Assembly (NCBI GenBank): GCA_937859895.1
Contig: CALMAV010000578.1
Span: 1 to 13,642 of the forward strand
Reading direction: 5' to 3'
Source: an uncultured Bryobacterales bacterium
Lineage (GTDB): Bacteria; Acidobacteriota; Terriglobia; Bryobacterales; Bryobacteraceae
DNA: 13,642 bases
Shown piece by piece: positions 6,528 through 13,642 of the stretch. Position 1 is the first letter of the stretch. Every line of letters begins with the position of its first letter. The notes under the pieces were generated by a model. That model searched no databases and was not told the DNA's origin. It was given only the letters and a program-made list of their open reading frames with translations. Position numbers and translations under genes: made by a program.

Positions 6528-8156
6528 ATGTTGCAATGTACATCTCTGCTTTGGCTCTGGGCCATCGCGACTGCAACTGGCAGCACTGGATCAGCTATTC
6601 GTTTCGAGGATGTAGCGCTTGGCTCAGGACTGGACTTTATTCTCGAGAACTCGCCGACGCCCGACAAGTTCATGATTGAGACGATGCCCGGAGGAGTGGC
6701 TATCTTCGACTATGATGGCGATGGCCGGCCTGATCTCTTTTTCACCAACGGCGCCTCCATTCCTTCCCTCCAGAAAAGCGACCGAAAGTATTGGAACCGA
6801 CTATTTCACAATGAAGGGGGCTTGAAGTTTCGTGATGTGACAGCTCTGGCAGGCGTGCCGGGAGAAGGCTATTCAATGGGCGCAGCCGCAGCGGACTACG
6901 ACAACGACGGTCATCCGGATCTGTTCGTAGCCGGCGTCAACCGCAACATCCTTTATCGCAATCGGGGCGACGGAACCTTCGAAGATGTCACTAACTCAGC
7001 CGGTATTCGTAGCGGCGAGTGGGCAGTGGCGGCCGGCTGGTTTGATTTTGATCGAGACGGTCTGCTGGACCTTTGGGTAGTTCACTATGCAAAGTTCTCG
7101 GTCGGGGAAAGTCGCTACTGCGGCGACCAGAGGCGCGGTATTCGCATCTATTGCCACCCGAAATACTTTCAGCCTCTCGCAAGCACACTGTATAGAAATC
7201 TGGGCAATGGTAAATTTCAGGACGTTTCGCAAACTGCGGGGATCGCAAGCTTTGCTGGACGCGGTATGAGCGTCGTTTTTGCGGATTATGATCACGACGG
7301 CTGGCCGGATGTGTTTGTGACCAATGACAATATGCCGAACTTTCTCTTCCGTAACAAACACAATGGAACTTTCGAGGAGACCGCCCTGGTGGCGGGTGTC
7401 GCATTGCGGGAAGACGGGAAGCCAGTTGCGGCCATGGGAGCGGATTTCCGAGACTATGACAACGATGGCTGGCCGGATCTCACCGTCACCGCGCTCGCAG
7501 CAGAGACTTTCCCACTTTTTCGCAATAACGGCAGGGGTTCGTTCGATGATGCGACTTACACAAGCCATGTAGGAGCACTCTCGCTCAGGCACAGTGGATG
7601 GGGTGTCGGGCTCGTTGATTTTGACAATGATGGCTGGAAGGATTTGTTCACTGCTAATTCCCACGTTAACGACCGCGTTGAATCATTCGAGGCAGCTGTC
7701 TATCGGGAGCCGGACATGGTCCTCGCAAACCTGCATAACAAGACGTTTGCAGATGTATCGGAGCAAGCTGGCCTGACAGGGGCGAAGGCACATCGTGGAA
7801 GCGCATTTGCGGACCTGGATGGCGATGGGCTTGTAGATGTTCTTGTTTCTTCCTTGCAGGAGCCTGTCGAACTCTGGCGCAATATCACCGAAGGCGGTAA
7901 CCATTGGATTGAACTGAAGTTGATTGGTTCGCGAAGCAATCGAGACGGGATCGGGGCACGCATTCAAATTGGAACCCAATACAACGACATGACAAGCGCA
8001 GTCAGTTACGCCTCTTCCGCCTTGGTGCCCGTTCATTTTGGATTGGGCGCAATCCCCACCGCCGGTAAGATCGAGATCACCTGGCCCAGCGGAACGCGAC
8101 AAACTCTGTCGGACGTTAGGGGAGACCAGCTACTAGTTGTGCGTGAGCCGAAGTAG
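6528..8156 (+). CDS. CRTAC1-type FG-GAP/VCBS beta-propeller protein with ASPIC/UnbV C-terminus
   Basis: A 542-residue exported protein; a short, mostly hydrophobic signal peptide ends around residue 23. Seven calcium-binding DxDxDG repeats occur at about 61, 123, 173, 253, 309, 364 and 429 (for example DYDGDGRPDL, DYDNDGHPDL, DLDGDGLVDV), each with an aromatic x-R-N-x-G-x-G-x-F unit typical of FG-GAP blades, so a seven-bladed propeller is expected. The C-terminal ASPIC/UnbV domain spans about 466-536 (NRDGIGARI, VHFGLG, ITWPSG). Two cysteines, C198 and C209 (RYCGD, IYCHP), sit between blades 3 and 4 and probably form a disulfide, as in relatives. The molecular role of this abundant acidobacterial family is unknown; binding of a ligand or glycan at the surface is likely. 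It lies 87 bp after the operon, so co-transcription is possible but unproven. Confidence 0.9.
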   Translation: MLQCTSLLWLWAIATATGSTGSAIRFEDVALGSGLDFILENSPTPDKFMIETMPGGVAIFDYDGDGRPDLFFTNGASIPSLQKSDRKYWNRLFHNEGGLKFRDVTALAGVPGEGYSMGAAAADYDNDGHPDLFVAGVNRNILYRNRGDGTFEDVTNSAGIRSGEWAVAAGWFDFDRDGLLDLWVVHYAKFSVGESRYCGDQRRGIRIYCHPKYFQPLASTLYRNLGNGKFQDVSQTAGIASFAGRGMSVVFADYDHDGWPDVFVTNDNMPNFLFRNKHNGTFEETALVAGVALREDGKPVAAMGADFRDYDNDGWPDLTVTALAAETFPLFRNNGRGSFDDATYTSHVGALSLRHSGWGVGLVDFDNDGWKDLFTANSHVNDRVESFEAAVYREPDMVLANLHNKTFADVSEQAGLTGAKAHRGSAFADLDGDGLVDVLVSSLQEPVELWRNITEGGNHWIELKLIGSRSNRDGIGARIQIGTQYNDMTSAVSYASSALVPVHFGLGAIPTAGKIEITWPSGTRQTLSDVRGDQLLVVREPK

Positions 8157-8177
8157 CGCAGGTTTCGCCTGTTAGCT
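8155..8177. terminator. Weak hairpin between convergent genes
   Basis: CAGG (8159-8162) and CCTG (8168-8171) pair around TTTCG. An outer AGC/GCT pair (8155-8157, 8175-8177) is separated by bulges, and AAATCTTT follows. It is the only stem in the 28-bp space between the FG-GAP gene and the facing TPR gene. The stem is short and the U-tract poor, so function as a terminator is doubtful. Confidence 0.22.
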
Positions 8178-8184
8178 AAATCTT

Positions 8185-9714
8185 TCACTTCCGGTCCAAA
8201 GGTCCCGTAATCTCGGATTCGCTTGCCACAGCCCTGTTGACCTCAGCATTTTTACTCTGGATTCTGGAGTACTCCTCCATGTTGGCCTGTGCGCCCGAAG
8301 CGTTTCCTTCGGCCTTAAAGGCACGCGCCAAACTATAGTGAAGACTTCCATCGTCGTCAAGCGTCACCCCCTTTTCCAAGTGTGGGATGGCCTCGGCGTT
8401 TCTTCCGAGTGAGGCAAGGGCCAAGCCCAAAGCAGCATGCGCCGACAACATGTCCGGTCTACGCTTGATTGCAATCTCGAGAAACGGTAACGCTTGGTCT
8501 GCTTGCTGGATGCGCCAGAGACATTCGCCAAGCATAAAGTTCACACTGGGTGATTCCGGATTGTCACGTAAGAGTTCCTGAAGTGTTGGAATTGCAGCTT
8601 GATAGTCACGCGCCTGAAAAAATGATGTCGCCAGTTCCGTTCTCAGACGCACATCGTTTTTGTCAGGGGCGAGTGCCAGAGCGGCTCCCCACTCGTGTGA
8701 GGCTTCCAAGTCCTGCCGGTGATCGTGTAGTATCTGCGCCTTCAAGGCATGGAGTTCTACCGATTCAGGCAAGCGCTCCAACTGATCGAAGGCTTGAATC
8801 GCCAGCGCATTGTAAGCACGCGTGTTCCAGAAGAGGAGGGAAGGCTCGGTTGCATGTTCACGCACAGCTTGCAGGAACCTGCCTTTGCTAAATAGGCACG
8901 CTGGACTGGCGGGAGCCTGACAAGCGCTTGCATCCCGCTCCATCTCACGACGTCCTTCGGTGGCTGCCCAATCGGGATGACCCGTATTGCGATACACCTG
9001 TGCCAGACCGCCGCTAAGGCCAGCAAGATCGGGCGTTTTCTTTTCCGCTTCGCGGTAAAAAAAGAAAGCACTCTTAAACTGGCGCTGCTGCACTCGTGCG
9101 TCGGCAAGAAGGAGCGCTACATAACCGGATTGATTATCAAGCCGGCTAAGACGTTCAAAATTTTGCGTGGCGAGACTTTCGTATGATTTACCCAGTCCGT
9201 ACCAGGCTGTCGCATCCGATGGGTTAAGCGCGGTCAGTTCCCGATATTGAACGGCGGCCTGCTGAAAATGATTGAGGCTTAATTCGGAGCTTGCCAGCAT
9301 GCCCCGTGCATTAAGGTTCAAGGTATCGAGCGCGAGCAGCTTCTTTAGGGGTGCGATGGCGGCTGTAGGCTGGTTTAATTGCAGGTACGCCATGGCCACC
9401 GAAGTAAGAGCGGGAATATTGCGCGGCTGCACTTTCAGGACTGCTCCGAGATGTCGAATGGCCCGATCAGGATGACCGGCCATCTCCTCTGCCATCCCCA
9501 GGTTGAGGAGAAGCCCAGGATCGTCGGGCAGTGCTTTCACCATTTGCTGATAGACGATAACAGCCTCGTCAAAATGCCCCTGCGACATCAATTCCTTTCC
9601 ATGCCGCGACTGCTCGGCCAGCTGCTCAGATTGTGGCAAGGCTGGCAAGACTGTTAAGACAAACAGAAAGGCGGCCCGGAACCCGGGCCGCCCTCTTGGT
9701 TGCAGAAAGAACAT
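8185..9714 (-). CDS. Secreted tetratricopeptide-repeat protein
   Basis: A 509-residue protein starting at ATG 9714, 12 bp after the stop of the TonB-dependent receptor gene, so the two very likely form one transcript. Residues 1-28 are a signal peptide (arginines at 7, 9 and 13, then a hydrophobic AAFLFVLTVLPALP). The rest is helical TPR solenoid: repeats at roughly 33-66, 67-100, 101-134 and 135-167, an irregular middle (170-320) with C265 and C273 that may pair, then repeats at about 323-355, 356-388, 389-421, 422-454 and 455-487. Typical TPR positions are visible, such as LLLNLGMAEEMAGHPDRAI and AHAALGLALASLGRNAEAI. No enzymatic domain is seen. TPR proteins scaffold complexes; pairing with the receptor suggests a periplasmic partner. 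The first 15 codons encode a very strong RNA hairpin, annotated separately. Confidence 0.9.
   Translation of the reverse strand: MFFLQPRGRPGFRAAFLFVLTVLPALPQSEQLAEQSRHGKELMSQGHFDEAVIVYQQMVKALPDDPGLLLNLGMAEEMAGHPDRAIRHLGAVLKVQPRNIPALTSVAMAYLQLNQPTAAIAPLKKLLALDTLNLNARGMLASSELSLNHFQQAAVQYRELTALNPSDATAWYGLGKSYESLATQNFERLSRLDNQSGYVALLLADARVQQRQFKSAFFFYREAEKKTPDLAGLSGGLAQVYRNTGHPDWAATEGRREMERDASACQAPASPACLFSKGRFLQAVREHATEPSLLFWNTRAYNALAIQAFDQLERLPESVELHALKAQILHDHRQDLEASHEWGAALALAPDKNDVRLRTELATSFFQARDYQAAIPTLQELLRDNPESPSVNFMLGECLWRIQQADQALPFLEIAIKRRPDMLSAHAALGLALASLGRNAEAIPHLEKGVTLDDDGSLHYSLARAFKAEGNASGAQANMEEYSRIQSKNAEVNRAVASESEITGPLDRK
9670..9692 (-). promoter_or_regulatory. Terminator-like GC hairpin inside the TPR signal-peptide codons
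   Basis: GGCGGCCCGG (9670-9679) and CCGGGCCGCC (9683-9692) form a perfect 10-bp stem with a 3-nt loop. In the minus-strand transcript it begins 22 nt after the A of the TPR start codon and is followed immediately by TTTCTGTTTGTCTT (10 of 14 T). Shape and tail resemble an intrinsic terminator or attenuator at the receptor-TPR junction. The same bases encode RGRPGFRAAFLFVL, so codon and signal-peptide constraints could have produced it by chance. The structure is seen; its activity is inferred. Confidence 0.5.
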
Positions 9715-9726
9715 TCTACTGATGGT

Positions 9727-12700
9727 TTACCATTGCAACCGGAACGCGAAACGGACGTTGCGTTCGCCGAATGAACTGGTAATGCGGGCGAAGTTGGGAC
9801 TAGTGATGCTGGTACTGTTCACCGTGCCAAAATGGCTCGTATTTGGCAGGTTGTAGAACTCAGTGCGGAATTGGGCCTGCAGCCGTTCCCGAATCGGAAA
9901 GATCCGCATGATGCTCATGTCAGTATTCCAAATGCCGGGGTTGCGTAAAATGTTGCGACCGGTGTTTCCAAATCGAACCGCTGTGACGGGGGCGAAAGAA
10001 GCCGGAGAGTAAAATTGGCCTGTCGTTCCGATATCGCCAAGTCGTTGGACGGGTGCAATCTGATCAGCAGTTTGAGTATTATCCGGTGCGTTGAGCGAGG
10101 TGCCGGGCGCAGTGACAGTGAAGGGCGTGCCGGTGTAAGCAGATTCGATCCCGCTAAACTGCCAACCGCCGACGACTTGGGACACAATACCTGAGTTCAA
10201 GTATTGCTTGCCTTTGCCAACGGGTAGCTCGTAAACCCAGCCCAGTTGAAAGACGTGGGTGCGGTCAAAGCCAGCGGTTGCCCGGTTACGCTGAAAGACA
10301 GGAGCCCAGTTCCAGCCGACGCTGGCCCAGCCATCATCATCGGTGTAATCAATGGCATGGGACCATGTGTAGGCGCCTTTCAGCATCAGCCCTTTAGAAA
10401 ACTGCTTATTTAAAGATACCTGCATGGAATTGTACTCAGAGCTGAGATAGCCATCCCACATTTGTGTCGGAATGGTCCGCTTCTCCGGCTGGCCATTTGG
10501 AAGAAGGTAGTTGTAATAAGGCAGGCCAGTGGTTCCGGAGCCTGGATAACCGGCGTTGATATCACGATCAGCAAGCAGATGCACCGAGTGCGAACCGACG
10601 TAGGCAAAGGAGCTGACCATATCGAGCGGCAGTCTGCGTTCCACAGTGAAGTTGTAGGACTGAATATAACCGCGATGCAGAAGACCGGCCCACGGGCTGC
10701 GCTCCGAGGCATTGCTGGGAAGCGGTACAGCTCCGCTAGACAGGTCGGGCCCAATCACAGGCGGTATACCGGATGCCAAGGTAGCGGCCGAAGCAAAGCT
10801 ATTAGGAGCTGTGGTATCAGCGTTGATAGTAAGCGGATAGAAGCCGCGCAAGGGACGAGAGAAAGGAATCGGATCGTAGTTCAGACCGTAACCGGCGCGA
10901 ATGACTGTGTTTTCGCCTAGCCGGTACGCAACGCCAAGCCGTGGTGAGAACAGCTTTTTACTAGTGGTTATTCCCACGTTGTCAGGCTGGCCGCCACGCC
11001 CTCCTAGCAACACCAGGTTGGTAGCGGGGTCATAACGTTCGATCCCTTTTCCCGCTCGCGTCATAAGCGGGTAATATTCGTAGCGCAATCCGACCGAGAC
11101 CGTGAGGTTCTTAGCTACTTGCCAGCGGTCTTGGCCATACCAGCCGAACTGCCACTCCCGGCCGGTCATCAAAATGTATTGAAGCCCTTTCTGCACATCA
11201 TTGGAGTAGCCGAGCAGAAACTGCGCGTACGCATTGTATTGGTTAGGAGCCGTCGCTCCTGGCGCATTCAAGGACGTGACTTGACCGCTGAAGTCCAACA
11301 GACCGCGTGGCCCGCCATTGCTCAGTTCTGGCTGCCAGTGGTTTAAATGAAAGCGCACCAGGTCGAACCCAAACCGGAGGGTATGCGCGCCCTTGGTCCA
11401 ACTCACGCTGTCGCTATTTGTGTAGTTTTCGTCAGTGCGGAATAGAGGCATCCAATTTGGGATTCCGAAATTGGCATAGGGAGTGGAACCGAATGTGATA
11501 TCAGGAAACCCACTCTGGCGAATGTCTGGGCCATTCAGTCCAGGGATCCCGAGCACCGTCCCGTAATTGGTTCCGTAGTCGTTCCCTTTGACATTTTGCA
11601 CCATGCGCTGGTAGCCGACGTTTCCATCCAGCACAACGTTAGGACTGAATGTATAAGTGTGGCCAATGGTCCCGATCTGAACGGTCGTATTGCCCTTTCC
11701 CGGATCCGCTCCTGGGGCCGGACCGCCAGCAACTCCGAAGATTCCCTGTCCACCGGAGGTGGCCCAGCTACGGCCATACTTACCCCAAATGGTGTGCTTG
11801 TCGTTCCGATTCCAGTTAATTTTTGTGTCAAGGTTATAGCGGTCGACAATGGGCCCCCCGGTAGCTGAGTAGTTGCTCGCCGTGCCCGGAAGGTTGGGAA
11901 GAGGGTAGTAACTCTGTAGCTTCAGCGCCTCCGGGCTGATTAGATTGGCAGGAATGATATTGCCGGTGAAAGCCTGACGGCCGGTACCATCTGCATTCCC
12001 GGTATTTGGGTTGTAGATGATGCTCTTATACGCACTAAAATTTCCAGCACGCTGATCAGCTGTAGGAACCGTGTACAACCCATTAGCTGAAGTCTTCTGA
12101 TTAGTGCCGTCGAAGCTTGCGAAGTAGAAGAGTTTACTCCTGATAATGGGGCCGCCGAGCGTGCCGCCATAGTTGTTGTAGATGCCAACGGGCTTCTGAG
12201 TGGTGGGTGTTAGGAAGAAGTTACGAGCGTTCAGATGCTGGTCGTTGTGAAATAAGAACGCGCTCCCGTGCAATTCATTTGTGCCCGACTTAGTAACGAC
12301 TGTAATGGCGGAAGAACCTGACAATCCCTGGTCAGCTTCTGCGGCGCTGGTTGTAACGTTGACCTCATCGATTGTTTCGGCCGAGGAGTTGTACCCAGCG
12401 TACTGTGGCAACCAGAGATTCACGCTCGATGCTCCATCGATGCGCGTTGTGTTTGTCTGCCCCGGGCCGCCGTTGATGTGAGTATTCAGCGGTTGCGCCG
12501 GATTGTCGGTTACCGAGTTGATGAAGGCAGCGGGAAGTGAGCCCGGCGTCAGGTTGATAAGCGTCTGATAGCTGCGCTGTCCCCCCAGTGGAATGTCACG
12601 AATCTGTTTGGCTGAAATTTCCGAGTGAGTGTCTGCTTTATCTGTCTGCAGCAGCGTCGAGGAAGCAGAAACTTCCACCTGCTCAGCCGCTTGTCCAATT

Positions 12701-13059
12701 TGCAGGATCTGGTCGATGCGGCTTATAGTATTCGGGGTCACGCTGACTCCGGTCTGCTCTACACGCCGGAAGCCTTGGGCAATCATTGAAACGTTGTATC
12801 TGCCAGGAAGCAGGCTTTCCATCGTATAGCGACCTGACTGGTCCGTTGTGTCAACCTTTATCTGGCCGGTATCGGCATTTTTGGCCGTAACAGCGACATT
12901 GGGCATGACAGCGCCCGATTGGTCAGTAACGGTGCCGACGATCGAACCATAAACCGCTTGGCCCCGAACGGAAGAACCGCAAGTTAGCGTAAGAAGGAGC
13001 GCAGAGATCCCGGCGAGAGATCTAAAATGCAGAGTGTGGCGCAGCGCGGAAGTTAGCAT
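9727..13059 (-). CDS. Oar-like TonB-dependent outer-membrane receptor with carboxypeptidase-regulatory-like domain
   Basis: A 1110-residue protein from ATG 13059, with GGGG (13067-13070) 7 nt upstream as a weak ribosome site. The frame is open to 13137, but the extra 26 residues would precede the signal peptide. Residues 1-34 form the signal. A carboxypeptidase-regulatory-like beta-sandwich spans about 38-120 (GSIVGTVTDQSGAVMPNV, LLPGRYNVSMIAQGF). The plug domain spans about 145-265 (IPLGGQRSYQTLINLTPG, INGGPGQ, IDGASSVN, VTKSGTNELHGSAF). The beta-barrel fills 270-1110 and ends in FAFRLQW, the terminal aromatic expected for outer-membrane insertion. Architecture and size match the large acidobacterial Oar-like/TonB receptor family. 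No SusD partner is present, which is usual for this family. Ligand unknown; uptake of oligosaccharides or another sugar compound for the adjacent pathway is only suggested by position. Confidence 0.93.
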   Translation of the reverse strand: MLTSALRHTLHFRSLAGISALLLTLTCGSSVRGQAVYGSIVGTVTDQSGAVMPNVAVTAKNADTGQIKVDTTDQSGRYTMESLLPGRYNVSMIAQGFRRVEQTGVSVTPNTISRIDQILQIGQAAEQVEVSASSTLLQTDKADTHSEISAKQIRDIPLGGQRSYQTLINLTPGSLPAAFINSVTDNPAQPLNTHINGGPGQTNTTRIDGASSVNLWLPQYAGYNSSAETIDEVNVTTSAAEADQGLSGSSAITVVTKSGTNELHGSAFLFHNDQHLNARNFFLTPTTQKPVGIYNNYGGTLGGPIIRSKLFYFASFDGTNQKTSANGLYTVPTADQRAGNFSAYKSIIYNPNTGNADGTGRQAFTGNIIPANLISPEALKLQSYYPLPNLPGTASNYSATGGPIVDRYNLDTKINWNRNDKHTIWGKYGRSWATSGGQGIFGVAGGPAPGADPGKGNTTVQIGTIGHTYTFSPNVVLDGNVGYQRMVQNVKGNDYGTNYGTVLGIPGLNGPDIRQSGFPDITFGSTPYANFGIPNWMPLFRTDENYTNSDSVSWTKGAHTLRFGFDLVRFHLNHWQPELSNGGPRGLLDFSGQVTSLNAPGATAPNQYNAYAQFLLGYSNDVQKGLQYILMTGREWQFGWYGQDRWQVAKNLTVSVGLRYEYYPLMTRAGKGIERYDPATNLVLLGGRGGQPDNVGITTSKKLFSPRLGVAYRLGENTVIRAGYGLNYDPIPFSRPLRGFYPLTINADTTAPNSFASAATLASGIPPVIGPDLSSGAVPLPSNASERSPWAGLLHRGYIQSYNFTVERRLPLDMVSSFAYVGSHSVHLLADRDINAGYPGSGTTGLPYYNYLLPNGQPEKRTIPTQMWDGYLSSEYNSMQVSLNKQFSKGLMLKGAYTWSHAIDYTDDDGWASVGWNWAPVFQRNRATAGFDRTHVFQLGWVYELPVGKGKQYLNSGIVSQVVGGWQFSGIESAYTGTPFTVTAPGTSLNAPDNTQTADQIAPVQRLGDIGTTGQFYSPASFAPVTAVRFGNTGRNILRNPGIWNTDMSIMRIFPIRERLQAQFRTEFYNLPNTSHFGTVNSTSITSPNFARITSSFGERNVRFAFRLQW

Positions 13060-13288
13060 TTTGTTACCCCAGGTACATCGAGATGATGATGGTGCGAGAT
13101 GGTTTGCGTTTTGACCAATTATCATACGTAAAATCACGGGCTAGGTGGCCTATTAATCGAGCATGCAGATAGTGCCACATAACTCGAATTGATTAGGTAC
13201 CCGAGATGCTACAGCAATGCTGGTAAATTTGCAACTAATTACACACTGGTATGTCGTCACGATGTGAGTTAACGCAATTAGTTCACGC
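13060..13288. other. Non-coding region upstream of the receptor gene
   Basis: No supported gene. It should contain the receptor promoter on the minus strand; TATGAT at 13121-13126 (read on the minus strand, continuing AATT) is a possible -10 box, but no matching -35 is seen. Its right part is AT-rich and holds the inverted repeats at 13233-13286. Confidence 0.4.
13233..13286. repeat. AT-rich inverted repeats next to the IS remnant
   Basis: AACTAATT (13233-13240) is the exact complement of AATTAGTT (13276-13283), 35 bases apart. Overlapping it, GTGAGTTAA (13264-13272) and TTAGTTCAC (13278-13286) form an imperfect dyad (7 of 9 pairs). GTGAGTT recurs at 13289-13295. These could be operator sites or traces of an element end; no role can be assigned. 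Confidence 0.3.
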
Positions 13289-13504
13289 GTGAGTTGTCCG
13301 CCTGGAAAAAGCGGAGCTTGGTTGTGAGGCTGGAAGTTGAACTCCAGCAGAACTTACACGAGCTCCGAGATGGAGCGGATGAGCAAGGTGCAAGAAGTGC
13401 TGTTGCGAGCCAGAGCAAAGAACATCAGCTGGGGGCAAGCAGTGAAGATCATTGGAGTGAATGCACGCACGATGCGGCGACGACCAGTGCACCGCTTAGG
13501 TTAG
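13289..13504 (+). mobile_element. 5' fragment of a decayed ISNCY-like insertion sequence
   Basis: Contains the truncated transposase start at 13370 plus about 80 bp of leader (GTGAGTTGTCCGCCTGGAAA at 13289-13308 onward). The leader resembles, from memory, the 5' flank of such elements; the left boundary is therefore approximate. Resemblance to transposase stops at about 13481, so the element is cut or rearranged there. No target duplication or second terminal repeat is visible inside the window. Confidence 0.4.
13370..13504 (+). pseudogene. Truncated ISNCY-family transposase, N-terminal HTH only
   Basis: An ORF of 44 codons from ATG 13370 (a second ATG at 13379) reads MERMSKVQEVLLRARAKN and then ISWGQAVKIIGVNARTMRRR before losing similarity and ending at TAG 13502-13504. 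This is the characteristic start of ISNCY-type DDE transposases (M-S-x-V-Q-E-x-L-L-R-A-x-A-K-x-I-x-W-x-x-A-x-x-I-I-G-[IV]-x-x-R-x-M-R-R-W): the DNA-binding helix-turn-helix. Full proteins are about ten times longer; the W-R-x-R-Y continuation and the whole catalytic domain are absent. Recognition is from recalled family features. It is a non-functional relic, although the short peptide could still be translated. An overlapping open frame at 13294-13527 has no recognisable product. Confidence 0.6.
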
Positions 13505-13547
13505 GCGCTCGATGGACCTGGCTGTAACTTGAAGTTCAGCTTATCCA

Positions 13548-13642
13548 TCAGAGCGCGGCCAAGCGATCCTTAACAAGATCTTTCCAGGACAGCATAGGTA
13601 TTCGGCCACTCTCTCTAAGATCGTGCACTATAGCTGCCTTCG
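13548..13642 (-). CDS. Possible C-terminal end of a gene leaving the window
   Basis: On the minus strand one frame is open from the window edge for 30 codons (ending in IPMLSWKDLVKDRLAAL) before TGA at 13550-13548. The residues look protein-like (balanced charge, a helix-like tail), but an open stretch this short is not statistically compelling. No family is recognised. If real, it is transcribed in the same direction as the receptor gene and separated from it by the IS relic. Confidence 0.3.
   Translation of the reverse strand, partial: KAAIVHDLRESGRIPMLSWKDLVKDRLAAL

Noticed and set aside
6747..6758. NGAS in the FG-GAP protein as an ApbE flavinylation site
   Set aside because: The surrounding residues do not match the usual D/S-G-A-T/S-x-x-T/S context, and the site sits in a propeller blade loop common to this family.
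9915..12829. Several long open frames antisense or out of frame to the receptor gene
   Set aside because: Their translations are low-complexity or unlike any protein, and they lie fully inside a strongly supported 1110-codon gene; they are codon-usage shadows.
13294..13527. A 77-codon frame across the IS relic
   Set aside because: The overlapping frame from 13370 matches a known transposase start; this one has no recognisable pattern.
1..13642. CRISPR arrays, tRNA, rRNA or riboswitches
   Set aside because: No regularly spaced repeats, no cloverleaf with a conserved T-arm and no recognisable riboswitch core were seen in the intergenic regions by eye; a covariance-model scan would be decisive.

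Overview
The window looks like a chromosomal segment of an acidobacterium (Acidobacteriota, Solibacter/Bryobacter-like or a relative). This rests on content: a large Oar-type TonB-dependent receptor with an N-terminal carboxypeptidase-regulatory-like domain, a CRTAC1-type FG-GAP/UnbV protein, a planctomycete-type (PSCyt1-like) cytochrome domain, a DUF1080 protein and Tat-targeted sugar isomerases and dehydrogenase. Planctomycetes and Verrucomicrobia share several of these families, but this receptor type is most typical of Acidobacteria. The assignment is an inference; no rRNA or tRNA was seen.

Layout. Bases 1-393 hold no intact gene, only a possible frameshifted helix-turn-helix (HTH) remnant at the left edge. 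At 394-1035 (+) is a secreted DUF1080 protein (3-keto-disaccharide hydrolase-like). It shares its stop-codon bases with a convergent Tat-type sugar phosphate isomerase/epimerase (1032-1934, -). A 57-bp divergent spacer leads into a tight + strand operon with overlapping genes: Gfo/Idh/MocA dehydrogenase (1992-3293), a one-heme cytochrome fused to a formylglycine-generating-enzyme (FGE)-like domain (about 3262-4542), an ApbE FAD:protein FMN transferase (4532-5539) and a second isomerase/epimerase (5523-6440). After 87 bp comes a seven-repeat FG-GAP/UnbV protein (6528-8156, +). Facing it on the - strand is a two-gene unit: the TonB-dependent receptor (9727-13059) followed after 12 bp by a secreted TPR protein (8185-9714). 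The right end (about 13289-13504) is the 5' end of a decayed ISNCY-like insertion sequence, followed by a possible gene end running out of the window (13548-13642, -).

How it may work. Every intact protein carries an apparent export signal, so this is probably an envelope or periplasmic system. A DUF1080 protein, two TIM-barrel isomerase/epimerases and a Gfo/Idh/MocA dehydrogenase fit the recently recognised non-hydrolytic route in which a sugar is oxidised at C3 and the keto-glycoside is then cleaved or isomerised. The cytochrome and ApbE genes, translationally coupled to the dehydrogenase, suggest a link to an extracytoplasmic electron-transfer step. The receptor could import the substrate. 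The substrate and the electron path cannot be read from sequence.

Most notable points: the cytochrome-FGE fusion whose FGE domain lacks the catalytic cysteine pair; an orphan ApbE; a perfect 9-bp inverted repeat ending one base before the DUF1080 start codon; and a terminator-like GC hairpin with a U-rich tail inside the signal-peptide codons of the TPR gene.
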